Of a stretch of 64,000 nt of DNA, positions 45,401 to 52,312 are shown piece by piece. Each line of letters starts with the position of its first letter. Position 1 is the stretch's first letter. The notes below the pieces were generated by a model. It was not told the origin of the DNA, did no database searches, and saw only the letters and a list, made by a program, of their open reading frames with translations. A program made the position numbers and the translations under genes. This stretch comes from Deltaproteobacteria bacterium (lineage in GTDB: Bacteria; Myxococcota_A; Polyangia; HGW-17). The stretch is taken from the NCBI GenBank assembly GCA_016937155.1, contig JAFGWM010000067.1, forward strand, positions 1 through 64,000. The letters run 5' to 3'.

Positions 45401-46945
45401 CCGGATAATACCACCATCATCCATGAACTTATTGAACTTTATCAGACCACTGAACAGTGGAAAAAAGTATCACGTCTGATGATAAAACTTGCCGAGATGG
45501 AACAGGATCCTATGATTCGTTCAAAAATCTGGTACGGAGTTGCAGGTATTTATCGTTCCTACATAAACAGCCTTGATGATGCAATTGATTACTACAACAA
45601 GGTTCTGGATGATGATTATACAAATCTGAAGGCATTTTCCTACATTGATAAACTTCTGACTCAGAAGAAAGACTGGAAACTTCAGGAAAGATCATATCGC
45701 AAAATGATCAAACGCATAATGGAGAACAATCCCTCAAATACAGGTTTGCTTGTAAGTCTATGGCATGCTCTTGGCGAAATCTATCGTTCGAGACTTCGTG
45801 ATATGACCAGTGCCATGGCAGCATTTGAAACTGCAATTGGTTATGATCCAAGTGATATGAGCAGATTTGAAATTCTAGCTGAACTTTATACTTTATCAGG
45901 AAATGACACTTGGCCTAAAGCCATTGAAATGTATCAGGAAATACTCAACAGAAATGCTTATCATACTGAAGCACTTAAAAATCTCTATAAACTGTACCTT
46001 GATACAAGAGCATACGATAAAGCATGGTGCATTTCATCAATTCTGAATTCACTTCGGCTTGGTGAGCAGCAGGAACTTGAGTTCTTTCATCAGTACAAAC
46101 CTGGTGGATTTGTCAAACTTCAGGATAGATACACTGAGGATCTCTGGAATCGTCTGATTATATCCCCTTCAGAGGATGTTTATCTCAGACACATCGCTGC
46201 TTCTATAAGCGGACCAATATCACTTGCACGTGGCTTGACATTCAAGGCACTGGGAATTAACCGCCGTAACAGACAGGAACCTACTGGTGAAGGTCCAATG
46301 TTTACGAAAATATTCTTCTATCTTGCTGAAAAGATGGGGGTTGAAGTTCCTGAAATCTATCTCCTCACAGATAGGAGAGGTACATTCAATCATTATATCG
46401 GTGTTGAAAAAGGACAGCGAATTCCGATAATGACAGTTGGTCTTGATATGCTTCAGGGGCACATGGAAAAAGATCTCGGTTTCCATATTGCAAAAGAACT
46501 TACTTATATGAGACCTGAGCATTATTTACTGAAAAATGTACAGTCTGTGGGTGAATTCACAGCTTTCATTCTTGGTGCAATAAGACTTGTAAATCCGACT
46601 GTTCAACTTCCGGGTGATGCCAATGTTATCAACCAGACTGCTGCACAGTTAAATGGACTGCTTCCTCAGGCCAACAAGGAAGCTCTTGCAGGCATAGTAT
46701 CCAGAATGGTTGCAGCAAATCACCTGCCCAACATCAATGAATACATCAAAGCTGTAGAGCTTTCTTCCCATAGGGCTGCGATGACCGCTGTTCAGGATCT
46801 TGATACTGCACTTACAATAATTCAGTCCGAGCCCATGGTTTCGGGTGGTGGTTCCAATCAGGATAAAAAAGAAGCCATAATAAGATTCACCACCAGTGAA
46901 CAGTTCTTCGAACTCAGAAAATATCTTGGTGTTGCAATAGGTTAA
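36443..46945 (+). CDS. Giant TPR-type repeat protein (about 3500 residues)
   Basis: A 10.5-kb uninterrupted frame. The start is probably GTG at 36443, because GGAGG (36433-36437) sits 5 bases upstream; the ATG at 36431 overlaps that site. Residues 20 to about 3190 are acidic helical repeats of TPR type with the signature ...Y..(I/V)LE(I/L)DP.N..AL..L..LY...W..L. The W-to-W period is 72 residues, i.e. two TPR hairpins, so roughly 40 modules by length. The last 300 residues form a distinct domain (see findings) whose core resembles M48-type metallopeptidases but reads AKELTYMRPEH where HExxH would be. No signal peptide or TM helix, so it should be cytoplasmic. Myxococcus AgmK/GltI is a TPR protein of similar size; homology is not shown. 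Confidence 0.92.
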   Translation: MADFRVEDLIVTLDETHEGDVAEWLGKAEEFESEGNLPKALDAYNRAVRAADDSLVIPRLKQAEIFLQMERWNQYVDALNDVSKRLSDEMIEEKVGLLKITVPILRDKMNIAPKVLDAYKRILEIKPDDEESFNELVDMITSMKRWPDLVKLYNSKLETLTDEYDKIPVLSEIARIYNDEMHNKREGVKAYEALLEVDPHNESAISNLKEMYEQGRDYDNLIALYKREMETISDGDELREKSLELAQMASTRIRTPETLMELWNNVIEVDPDNLEAMENLESLYDRAKDYENMVLISEKMLEILFDDKKKIDVCTKLAPIYQDKLEDNIKAINTWKILLELDSQNRRAQDALKKLLVDVKAWDELELLFTEWDKLEEYIRIISKESDHQDTDEGKLDLLFREARIWRENLDKSDRAMKAYEKILSVDDNNLESAQALIDLYIESNQHRKLPQVLEIRINHTEDEYTKRERMEELAGIYEEHLRDKDSAFTWYLEAFAQEPQREENRLKLEDLASGVKEGWNKVVKAYEESLESFSNPADSLPLLQVVAKAQEEELKDSDATLLTCKKILELDPSNNSALDGCERIYREKQKWEELLEIYSQKIELAFEEEEKKDLFWKKAEIFDSLLEKPDEAIDCYLAVLDFIPGHIESLSQLDALYLRLENWQELSDVIEKELDLAFDDTDARVSLKFRWSVIQESHLENVNDAVEGYREVLDLENGHEGARANLEKHLSDEDIFIKRSSADILEPIYELMGEFENLVKVHEIQAETEDDPEKTLELLLTIGKIWAENIGEPAKAFDALSRASVFNPESQEARSRLESISEIEDKWADTLAVYKKILESEDLSDDVKKEISIRAAQIAYEKLDLEDDSISFYSSALLIQPDNEEVLNALELLYGQSEKWEELLEISRKQLELAFEVDKRQALRFRCGELLDSNLDRPKEAVSVYEEILGEEHENLTALHALDVLYQKLEQWSELADNLTRQLELAFEIDTQSELLRRLAVLQHEKLDETVIAIETWKKALDLNNEDESVIKSLESLLTDEDNSLSVAKILEPVYKVLGRWENLIRTYEIMKAASFDPYEQIELLYRIATIYEDSVEKPESAFDAFSRAFRIDPTKIETIEQLERLSMSLSNWESLFELYEEKISSGDDIEIALNLQTRIAQLLSTAVGDIDRAAKAYEKLLEIKPDHIPAVDALEQLFLENGDTQKMVEAILKKVELVYDPDEKKQLAFRAADIQLNQLEKKEDAISTYRLILEIDDTDFDALQNLEAIFVQDGDWENLKDVYARKADLAPSMDEKKNMLYILGQVYDEEIKDLDKAIETYERVLDEDPVDDVALQRLDNLYERAEKWQELINILEIEIQNAMSDGEVASIKLRLGQIHELKLSDVSTAVPVYGEALSLDDNNSEIIVNITRVMNGGEADTEIEYSPEDRLGAANLLDTYYSRVMEPENLVSVLNVMVDQLEDSYEKVVQLHRLVEIHELQLNNHENARNDMGRAILLDWRNETTLSEIERLSGIAGDWNWLIAKYDEVLGLCEDDEDRIFFQILITRVFEDELQLLENATARLVKVLEIDPENEKALRGLDRLYDKQSMYDELTEILRKEIEIINDPMEILGFRSRLAQLLVDHLQKPQDAVIAYKELLEEAPDFAGARDGLEQLLKAGVVPSEIYQILEPLYRGDSDWERLVEISEVNLTFIEDAFERVSMLKIICDLHENYLADPEAAFKTYARAFAETAEDMEVNERLEELAMSLAMWPDLTVVYQQGAERERNFALINPDEAEDHNILSINIWLKCARVFEEEIHDPAGAENSNLQVLEIDPVNFTSLESLDRIYIENMMYPELSGILSRRAEASEDDYDRVNFYFRLAKLEEEQLGNIDKAVSALEHVVSVENDNIEGLEGLERLHFQSANWKDLYHVYERMTKAVTSDDEISEALSRMAKLSSDGLSDPVNAKGLWLKVLDLRGEDPRALGELAVLAENDENWDATVDFLDRITQASYETSEQINAYLSLGRVCLEKLSDHRRAMDAYLNVRSMDSVNIEALERLAYIYNESQAWEELVEVLEALVSAGNESLGTLKLRNRFAQIGHIEKEYLVRIDRAIDAWERVLSIQPGDKEALDALEILYTQEENWGSTIRILEEKLKVAQTIDNQRELLFLIADIWENRMYGKSEAADAYFRILALDKINTRAFENIERLYKDLELWDRLSEIYLKRYENLGGMDEDIPENNQGEIVSLLQRLAEVYEDKKHDREQAFVALSTAFDIEPTNNITAERLERIAGIEDNWQELLDMYEEAVEHEDDRKVKCDLLVKMGKWYADQLENLEKASEVLKQALKLDPNYGGVHIVLAEVHKKNGSIGEYIDELKRALEVEEDPTIRFKAASELAHVHEKEFADNQGAILYYRVAHESSPTDPVPIQALERLLESTEKWRELIDIIQERVTASTNEEEIIDLKIRIAELYDDRRESPTKAIETLNEILEMREDHLPAMRFLERLYDKIGDMEEYLSLLERQMNFVTNSDERVMKYHQMAAVWEEHYEKVDKSIECYEAILEINDKDEQAYRNLGRYYRQEKRWSDYIDILYRHVNSTFDPSEKVRLYKSAADALERYLEEPERAIDAYLAILDEEPRDVDALTALSRLYEQQGNWERSLDISQQLVELVDDDQVKKELYFRLGKISEEQLNDHDEAERLYAEALAIDPSFVGALRELSRIYEDRGDWIKASRMLDTAKEHTANIVDKAQYLYQSGVIYYDHLEDPQKAEELFSECLEIDPEHVDAALKYVDILWKNEKYSEMYSHLQMLVRKLKAQNADRDVMVQIYFRYGTSCHKMNELEKALKAFNEAFILEKSSLPILKGLASVHYALEQWEEAFSKFKQILVHLQGSDDTDLQTEIYYNLGNIRFKQNDLRRAQNLYDKALEMNHLHRPTLEAMVELYEKERNFKAAAEVKQQIIDAMEYSEKVSALLDLGTYFREKVKDDKLAIEVLSKALEIDPDNTTIIHELIELYQTTEQWKKVSRLMIKLAEMEQDPMIRSKIWYGVAGIYRSYINSLDDAIDYYNKVLDDDYTNLKAFSYIDKLLTQKKDWKLQERSYRKMIKRIMENNPSNTGLLVSLWHALGEIYRSRLRDMTSAMAAFETAIGYDPSDMSRFEILAELYTLSGNDTWPKAIEMYQEILNRNAYHTEALKNLYKLYLDTRAYDKAWCISSILNSLRLGEQQELEFFHQYKPGGFVKLQDRYTEDLWNRLIISPSEDVYLRHIAASISGPISLARGLTFKALGINRRNRQEPTGEGPMFTKIFFYLAEKMGVEVPEIYLLTDRRGTFNHYIGVEKGQRIPIMTVGLDMLQGHMEKDLGFHIAKELTYMRPEHYLLKNVQSVGEFTAFILGAIRLVNPTVQLPGDANVINQTAAQLNGLLPQANKEALAGIVSRMVAANHLPNINEYIKAVELSSHRAAMTAVQDLDTALTIIQSEPMVSGGGSNQDKKEAIIRFTTSEQFFELRKYLGVAIG
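36500..46020 (+). repeat. Degenerate tandem array of 72-residue (216-bp) TPR modules
   Basis: Within the giant gene, modules recur with a 72-residue W-to-W spacing (checked by counting at about 39140-39360 and 44360-44580). Sequence identity between modules is low at DNA level, so the array is old rather than recently expanded. Confidence 0.75.
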
Positions 46946-46954
46946 GGGTGTATC

Positions 46955-47143
46955 ATGGTAAGATTTCTTATAATTATTGGGATTTTTGCAATTGCCGGAT
47001 GTACTGATTCCGGAAAAAAAACCAATTCTGGAAAGATAAAGAATGATGGAAGGACGAAATCAACGATAACAAAAAAGAAAACGGTTAATTCTTCTCAGGG
47101 TGATTTATGTAAAAATGACGACTGCCCGGGTTTTATCCGCTGA
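46955..47143 (+). CDS. Small lipoprotein
   Basis: A 62-residue predicted lipoprotein: signal MVRFLIIIGIFAIAGC followed by a short Lys/Thr/Ser-rich tail with two further cysteines (CKNDDC). It starts 9 bases after the giant gene and is probably co-transcribed with it. The short, low-complexity mature part suggests a tether or minor envelope component; no function can be assigned. Confidence 0.6.
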   Translation: MVRFLIIIGIFAIAGCTDSGKKTNSGKIKNDGRTKSTITKKKTVNSSQGDLCKNDDCPGFIR

Positions 47144-47253
47144 TTTCCTATCCTTTCCTGATTTGATTCACTTTCGATTGTTATCCACTTCACAGTTATG
47201 CTATTCATATTCAGGCCGGAAATTTTACCGGTTAAAAAATAATGGAGGAGCAC

Positions 47254-48828
47254 ATGTCTGGACTAAACCTGAGCAAGGATAAGATTACTGAACTCAGAAT
47301 ACTCGCCGATGATATTACTTCACAGATAAGTCCCCTTATCAAATCTCACACTACGGTAACGGTGGAAAGATCTGTTTTACGTCTTATGGGGCTGGATGGG
47401 GTTGACAATGATGATGTTCCCCTTCCCAACGTACTGGTCAATCACCTTTCTGGCGAACTGAAAAATGGTGTGGCACTGAAAACCGCCTCAGCTATGCTTC
47501 ATTATCGGCTGTCAATTAATGAACTGGCAGAAAAAATCAGTAATAAAGAGATTGATATCACAGGAGATCTAAAAACATCCACTTCAGAAGCATTGGATTT
47601 TCTCAATGAAATCGTTGAGCAGCAACTGGAAACCATACTCCAAGTGCGTTCTGATAGAGAAAGCATGATTAGCTCCCTTGGAGAGGGCTCTATGCCCTGG
47701 CAGTACGTCATTGTAGCAACAGGTAATATTCATGAAGATGTAATTCAGGCAAGGGCCGCAGCTCTAAAAGGAGCAGACATAATTGCGGTAATCCGAACAA
47801 CAGGACAATCCCTGCTGGATTACATTCCTTATGGTATAACCACGGAAGGTTTTGGTGGTACATATGCCACTCAGGCTAATTTCAAACTTATGAGAAGTGC
47901 TCTTGATGAGGTTTCAAAAGAGTGTGGAAGATATATTCGTCTGGTGAACTACGCTAGCGGGTTGTGTATGCCTGAAATCGTCGTAATGGGTGCATTTGAA
48001 CGTCTTGATATGATGCTTAATGATTCTATGTATGGAATCCTTTTCCGAGACATCAATCCTGTCAGAACTTTCATCGACCAGTATTTTTCCAGAATGATCA
48101 ATGCAGTCAGCGGAATGATTATTAATACCGGAGAGGATAATTATCTTACCACCGCTGATGCAATTGAAGGAGCCCATACTGTTTTAGCAAGTGATCTTAT
48201 TAATGAGAGTTTCGCTAAGGCTGCAGGACTTAAACCGTGGCAAATGGGTCTGGGACATGCTTTTGAAATAAATCCTGATATACAGGACGGATTTCTGATG
48301 GAACTTTCTCAGGCACTCATGCTGAGAGAAATTTTCCCACTCAGCCCTCTCAAATATATGCCACCCACCAAATTTATGTCCGGAGATATTTTCAAAGGTT
48401 ATATAATGAACGCACTTTTTAATCTGGTTGGAGTATGGTCAAATCAGGGAATTCAACTACTTGGGATGCTCACTGAAGCCATGCATACCCCATTTTTACA
48501 TGACCGGTACCTTGCCCTAGAAAACAGCAAATACGTAATGAACAATGCCAGACATATTGGTGAAAGTTTTACTGTTAATCCTGATGGCCCTGTAGCCCTA
48601 AGAGCCCGTAATGTTATTGATGAAACCCTTGAATTCCTTAGAACAGTAAAGGATGAAGGACTTCTTGAATCTATAACTGATGGCAAATTTGCTGATATTT
48701 CCCGAACTGTGGAAGGAGGAAAAGGTCTGAGTGGAGTTATTAAAAAATCTGATCACTATCTGAATCCTTTTGCAAAAGTAATGGCTGATAACTTGAAAAT
48801 CAGTGAGGAGGCATCCAAATGGATATAG
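47254..48828 (+). CDS. kamD: Lysine 5,6-aminomutase alpha subunit
   Basis: A 524-residue protein strongly resembling the alpha subunit (KamD) of lysine 5,6-aminomutase, a coenzyme B12- and PLP-dependent enzyme that moves the terminal amino group of lysine/beta-lysine in lysine fermentation. The TIM-barrel core is recognisable (ATGNIHEDVIQA, RTTGQSLLDY, EGFGGTYAT, NYASGLCMPE). GGAGGAG 4 bases upstream selects the ATG at 47254. The stop overlaps kamE by 10 bases. No lysine 2,3-aminomutase, reactivase or downstream kal/kce/kdd gene is within the window. Confidence 0.92.
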   Translation: MSGLNLSKDKITELRILADDITSQISPLIKSHTTVTVERSVLRLMGLDGVDNDDVPLPNVLVNHLSGELKNGVALKTASAMLHYRLSINELAEKISNKEIDITGDLKTSTSEALDFLNEIVEQQLETILQVRSDRESMISSLGEGSMPWQYVIVATGNIHEDVIQARAAALKGADIIAVIRTTGQSLLDYIPYGITTEGFGGTYATQANFKLMRSALDEVSKECGRYIRLVNYASGLCMPEIVVMGAFERLDMMLNDSMYGILFRDINPVRTFIDQYFSRMINAVSGMIINTGEDNYLTTADAIEGAHTVLASDLINESFAKAAGLKPWQMGLGHAFEINPDIQDGFLMELSQALMLREIFPLSPLKYMPPTKFMSGDIFKGYIMNALFNLVGVWSNQGIQLLGMLTEAMHTPFLHDRYLALENSKYVMNNARHIGESFTVNPDGPVALRARNVIDETLEFLRTVKDEGLLESITDGKFADISRTVEGGKGLSGVIKKSDHYLNPFAKVMADNLKISEEASKWI

Positions 48829-49568
48829 ATAATAAATCTATAAAACCCTACGGTGATACACTTAATGACGGATCGATGCAGTTAAGCTTTACGCTTCCCC
48901 TGCCCAAGGGTGCTCACTCCACAGAGGTTGCAAGAAGATTTGTTGCCCAGATGGGTATGAATGAGGTTGAGGTGGTATTAAGCAATGATATTGGAGAAGG
49001 TTTCACCTTCTTTGTAGTTTACGCTAAAACATCACAGACAATTGACTCAACACAGGTTCATGTGCAGGAAATAGTTTCTAAAAAATGGTCGCGAGAAGTC
49101 TGCAATGAGAAAATCGACGAATATTTTCACAGAAAAGTAACCGTGGTTGGAGCCTGTATTGGTGAAGATGCTCATACTGTAGGCATTGACGCAATAATGA
49201 ATATGAAAGGCTATAACGGTCACTATGGACTTGAAAGATACAAAGGATTTAAAGCGATAAATCTGGGAGCGCAGGTAACACCTGAGATACTTCTTAAAAA
49301 AGCCGTTGAACTAAATGCAGATGCCATACTGGTTTCACAAATTGTTACTCAAAGAGATATTCATATTCAGAACCTTACTGAATTTGTCGAATTAGCTGAT
49401 ACATCAGGAATCAGAAAAAACACAATTTTAATTGCCGGTGGTCCTAGAATTGATAATGGTCTGGCGCTAGAATTGGGTTATGATGCTGGTTTTGGCAGAG
49501 GAAGTTTTGCAGATGATGTAGCATCATATATAATTCAGGAACTTCACAGAAGACTTACAGGAGCCTGA
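48819..49568 (+). CDS. kamE: Lysine 5,6-aminomutase beta subunit (B12-binding)
   Basis: A 249-residue beta subunit with N-terminal dimerisation part and Rossmann-like cobalamin domain. The B12 motif DAHTVG supplies the axial ligand His119, and Lys130, eleven residues later (in MNMKGYNGHYG), corresponds to the lysine that holds PLP in an internal aldimine in the clostridial enzyme. The GG-P motif near residue 207 is also present. Together with kamD it should form the alpha2beta2 enzyme. Translation is coupled by the 10-base overlap. Confidence 0.93.
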   Translation: MDIDNKSIKPYGDTLNDGSMQLSFTLPLPKGAHSTEVARRFVAQMGMNEVEVVLSNDIGEGFTFFVVYAKTSQTIDSTQVHVQEIVSKKWSREVCNEKIDEYFHRKVTVVGACIGEDAHTVGIDAIMNMKGYNGHYGLERYKGFKAINLGAQVTPEILLKKAVELNADAILVSQIVTQRDIHIQNLTEFVELADTSGIRKNTILIAGGPRIDNGLALELGYDAGFGRGSFADDVASYIIQELHRRLTGA

Positions 49569-49598
49569 TTTTCAAATTTCGCATATAACACATAGAGT

Positions 49599-49627
49599 TT
49601 GACATCAGTGACATACTGAAGTATTTT
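49599..49627 (+). promoter_or_regulatory. Promoter of the second RNase Y-like gene
   Basis: A perfect TTGACA (49599-49604) and TATTTT (49622-49627) are spaced by 17 bases in the 100-base gap after kamE, so the RNase Y-like gene can be transcribed independently of kamDE. Confidence 0.55.
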
Positions 49628-49668
49628 GCCTCTCGAACCTGAATATTCGCAATACATTGTGAATTCCG

Positions 49669-51246
49669 GTGGGACCGGTGTACGCTATGCTTATTTACAT
49701 TACTGTGGCAATAATACTTACTGCTCTATCCTTGAGTATTACTGCTTTTTTTAAGATAAACCTTCTAAATAAATCAGTTTCCTCAGCACTTGAAAAGTCA
49801 AATGAAATTGTATCTGCATCTAAAACAGAAGCGAACATATTGATCTCTAAAGCTAAAGAAGAGGCAGCCGAAATCATCCTTAACTCAAAAAAGAATATTG
49901 AAGTGGAAAAAACCTCTGTTGAGGAAGAACTGCATCAAATGGAATTAAGGCTTGAAAAAGAATCACAGCGGTTGTCACTTTTTGAGAATGAGTTGAGACT
50001 TTCCCAAAAGTCAATTGATTCAAGATACACAGAACTTAAAAAGGTGTTTTCATCTATTCAGGATCTGAAACACAAGAGGCGTTCTGAAATCCAGCGAATC
50101 CCTTCTGTTCTGGAAGAAACAGCTCATGTGAAGGCATCTGAAGTTTCACAACAGCTCTCCAAACAGATGATAGAAAAATCTGTAAGTGAATCACAGGCCC
50201 AACTCAGACAGTGGGATGAAATTCCTGAATCCGAGTTTACTCCCATGGCAAAAAGAATTCTTGGAATAGCTATAGGAAGACTGGGAACCGTAAAAACTCA
50301 GGAAAGACCTTCCTCAATTATTGCACTTTCAAAGGCACATTATGATCGAATTCTTGCCATAACAGAAAAAGATCATGGGACTCTCAATGAACTGTTCGGA
50401 ATGAATCTGAATATAATTGAAAATGGCGATTCCCTGATACTGAAATTTGATACTCTGGATGCAGTCAAGAAGGAGATTGCCAGACGCGTTCTGGAAAAGC
50501 TACCGGACTCTGTTAAAACCATTCAGGATCTTCAGGGTCTATGGGATAAAAAATCATCTGAAATGGATAATGAACTCACCGGTTTTGGACGAAAAGCTTT
50601 TAAGCTTGCGGGATTAAAACCCAAGGGAGATAAAGAAATAATCCGACTTCTTGGAAGGCTTTTTTATCGTACAAGTTATACCCAGAATCAGTGGCTTCAC
50701 AGTGTTGAAGCTGCCCAACTGGCAGGCCTTATGGCGTGGGAACTTCATATGGATGTGGAAACAGCTAAAAGAGCAACTCTGCTGCATGATATCGGAAAGG
50801 CTCTTACCCATGAAATTGAAGGATCACATGCTGAAATTGGAGGTGATTTTGGTACACGGTTTGGTGAGAGTCCTCAGGTGGTTGAAGCAATTTCATCGCA
50901 TCATGGAGAAACAGAATCAATATCACTATTCACCAGACTTGTTATGGCTGCTGATGCAATGAGTGGTGCCCGTCCTGGTGCCCGAAGAGAACTTGTTGAG
51001 AGCTATATGGATCGCATTAGAGATCTGGAATCTGTTGCAAGGACTTTTGATGGTGTAAAGGAAGTATTTGCTGTTCAGGCGGGTAGAGAATTGAGGATAA
51101 TGGTCGACAACAAAGATGTGGATGAAAATCACACTTCTGAACTCGCCAGTGGTATTGCAAAAAAAATCAGTGATGAGGTCACTTTCCCCGGACAGATAAA
51201 AGTTATGGTAATCAGAAGATATAAAGTTGTGGAGTATGCCAGATGA
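49669..51246 (+). CDS. RNase Y-like protein with degenerate KH domain
   Basis: Up to 525 residues with the complete RNase Y layout: N-terminal TM helix, long coiled coil (to about 195), KH position, and HD domain. The HD motifs are intact (QWLHSVEA, LLHDIGKA, SSHHGETE) and the C-terminal end (FPGQIKVMVIRRYKVVEYAR) matches rny closely. The KH segment (about 210-285), however, lacks the GxxG RNA-binding loop: GREG of the true RNase Y is replaced by unrelated sequence (TEKDHGTLNELFG). It may bind other ligands or act as a regulatory partner of RNase Y. The start is uncertain (GTG 49669, GTG 49678 or ATG 49687). Confidence 0.85.
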   Translation: MGPVYAMLIYITVAIILTALSLSITAFFKINLLNKSVSSALEKSNEIVSASKTEANILISKAKEEAAEIILNSKKNIEVEKTSVEEELHQMELRLEKESQRLSLFENELRLSQKSIDSRYTELKKVFSSIQDLKHKRRSEIQRIPSVLEETAHVKASEVSQQLSKQMIEKSVSESQAQLRQWDEIPESEFTPMAKRILGIAIGRLGTVKTQERPSSIIALSKAHYDRILAITEKDHGTLNELFGMNLNIIENGDSLILKFDTLDAVKKEIARRVLEKLPDSVKTIQDLQGLWDKKSSEMDNELTGFGRKAFKLAGLKPKGDKEIIRLLGRLFYRTSYTQNQWLHSVEAAQLAGLMAWELHMDVETAKRATLLHDIGKALTHEIEGSHAEIGGDFGTRFGESPQVVEAISSHHGETESISLFTRLVMAADAMSGARPGARRELVESYMDRIRDLESVARTFDGVKEVFAVQAGRELRIMVDNKDVDENHTSELASGIAKKISDEVTFPGQIKVMVIRRYKVVEYAR

Positions 51247-51770
51247 AAATTTCGGGAAATATTCGAAATGAACCGCAGTTTAAATCCGGATGGTATTTGT
51301 CAATGTTCACTTTGTTCTGGCTTCTCACTGCGGCAATCAGATTTCTCAGTTATATTTCCGGGTACAGAAGCAGAGGCAGTTTTGAGAAAGTTGATGATGT
51401 CTGGCACTTTACAAGAAAAACAACACTATTTGGCATTATAATAGAAGATTTAAAATGGATTGTTAGTGATTCCCAGATAACAAATGTTTCTGAAGGAAAG
51501 CTTGGTGACAGTTCGTTTGTTATTCAGGGAATAATATTGATGCTGTACTTATCCTTCATTGGAATCCTCAGGATTTTTTCGGGGATAACATTGAGTAACT
51601 CAACTGCAATTCTTACCGGTGCAGCGCTTGTTATTTCTGGTATTTTTTTTGATATTGCACTTGTTGCAGCCCACACAATATACGTTAAAAGATATGGTTA
51701 TGTTAAGATTTTCCGTTTTTCCGATGGTACAAGTCTGATCATTAATCCTGATACCAAATCCGATGACTGA
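51243..51770 (+). CDS. Membrane protein of unknown function coupled to the RNase Y-like gene
   Basis: A 175-residue protein with three predicted TM helices (about 20-40, 95-115, 120-145) and a conserved-looking extramembrane segment between the first two. The ATG overlaps the stop of the RNase Y-like gene (ATGA), implying coupled translation and perhaps a membrane complex. The C-terminal 30 residues are polar. No family recognised. Confidence 0.7.
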   Translation: MKISGNIRNEPQFKSGWYLSMFTLFWLLTAAIRFLSYISGYRSRGSFEKVDDVWHFTRKTTLFGIIIEDLKWIVSDSQITNVSEGKLGDSSFVIQGIILMLYLSFIGILRIFSGITLSNSTAILTGAALVISGIFFDIALVAAHTIYVKRYGYVKIFRFSDGTSLIINPDTKSDD

Positions 51771-51877
51771 ACTGTTTTTCAGGGAAATTAAACTCCATAA
51801 CTGTATTTTCTAAAATCCAGTCAAATCTGATTCCTGTCTGCACATATTTCGTATCCACTGTTATGCGGTTATTTTTT

Positions 51878-52303
51878 TTAGTGAGAATACGGTTCATTGT
51901 TTAATATGGAAAGTGCCCGATAAAGTTGCTCAAGCAGAAACAATCTGGCCATCTGATGAGGCATTGTAAGTGGAGAAAGTGATATACTTCGAATTGCTCT
52001 TTCTCTCATTTCCTTAATATGCCCATATGCTCCACCAATTGCAAAGACTGTATCCCTGGAGGAGTTACACAAAATTTTATTTATAGTATTTGAAAAATCC
52101 TTGCTGTTCTCAGGAAGTTGACCAGTTTCATCTAGAAGAATAAGATCCTGACTATCCCTTATGCTTTTGTACATTGATATATCGTCTGGGAACATTCTCG
52201 CCTGTACAGGTACATTTCTGGAGATTCTTGAAAGATATAATTCACACTGGGAAGAATACTTATCTCTTTTTTTATTTCCCACTGCGTAAACAAACCACTT
52301 CAT
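51878..52303 (-). CDS. rlmH: 23S rRNA pseudouridine-1915 N3-methyltransferase RlmH
   Basis: A 141-residue SPOUT methyltransferase that methylates pseudouridine 1915 in helix 69 of 23S rRNA. The SAM-binding knot is clear: FAIGGAYG, then SLSPLTMPHQMARLFLLEQLYRA split over the C-terminal knot. Length is typical (about 150). The ATG at 52303 is used; a TTG one codon upstream is less likely. The gene follows rsfS after 9 bases, the usual rsfS-rlmH pairing. Confidence 0.94.
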   Translation of the reverse strand: MKWFVYAVGNKKRDKYSSQCELYLSRISRNVPVQARMFPDDISMYKSIRDSQDLILLDETGQLPENSKDFSNTINKILCNSSRDTVFAIGGAYGHIKEMRERAIRSISLSPLTMPHQMARLFLLEQLYRALSILNNEPYSH

Positions 52304-52312
52304 CAAATACTG

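Noticed and set aside
47144-47253. Cobalamin riboswitch upstream of the B12-dependent kamDE
   Set aside because: The gap is only about 110 bases and contains no B12-box-like sequence.
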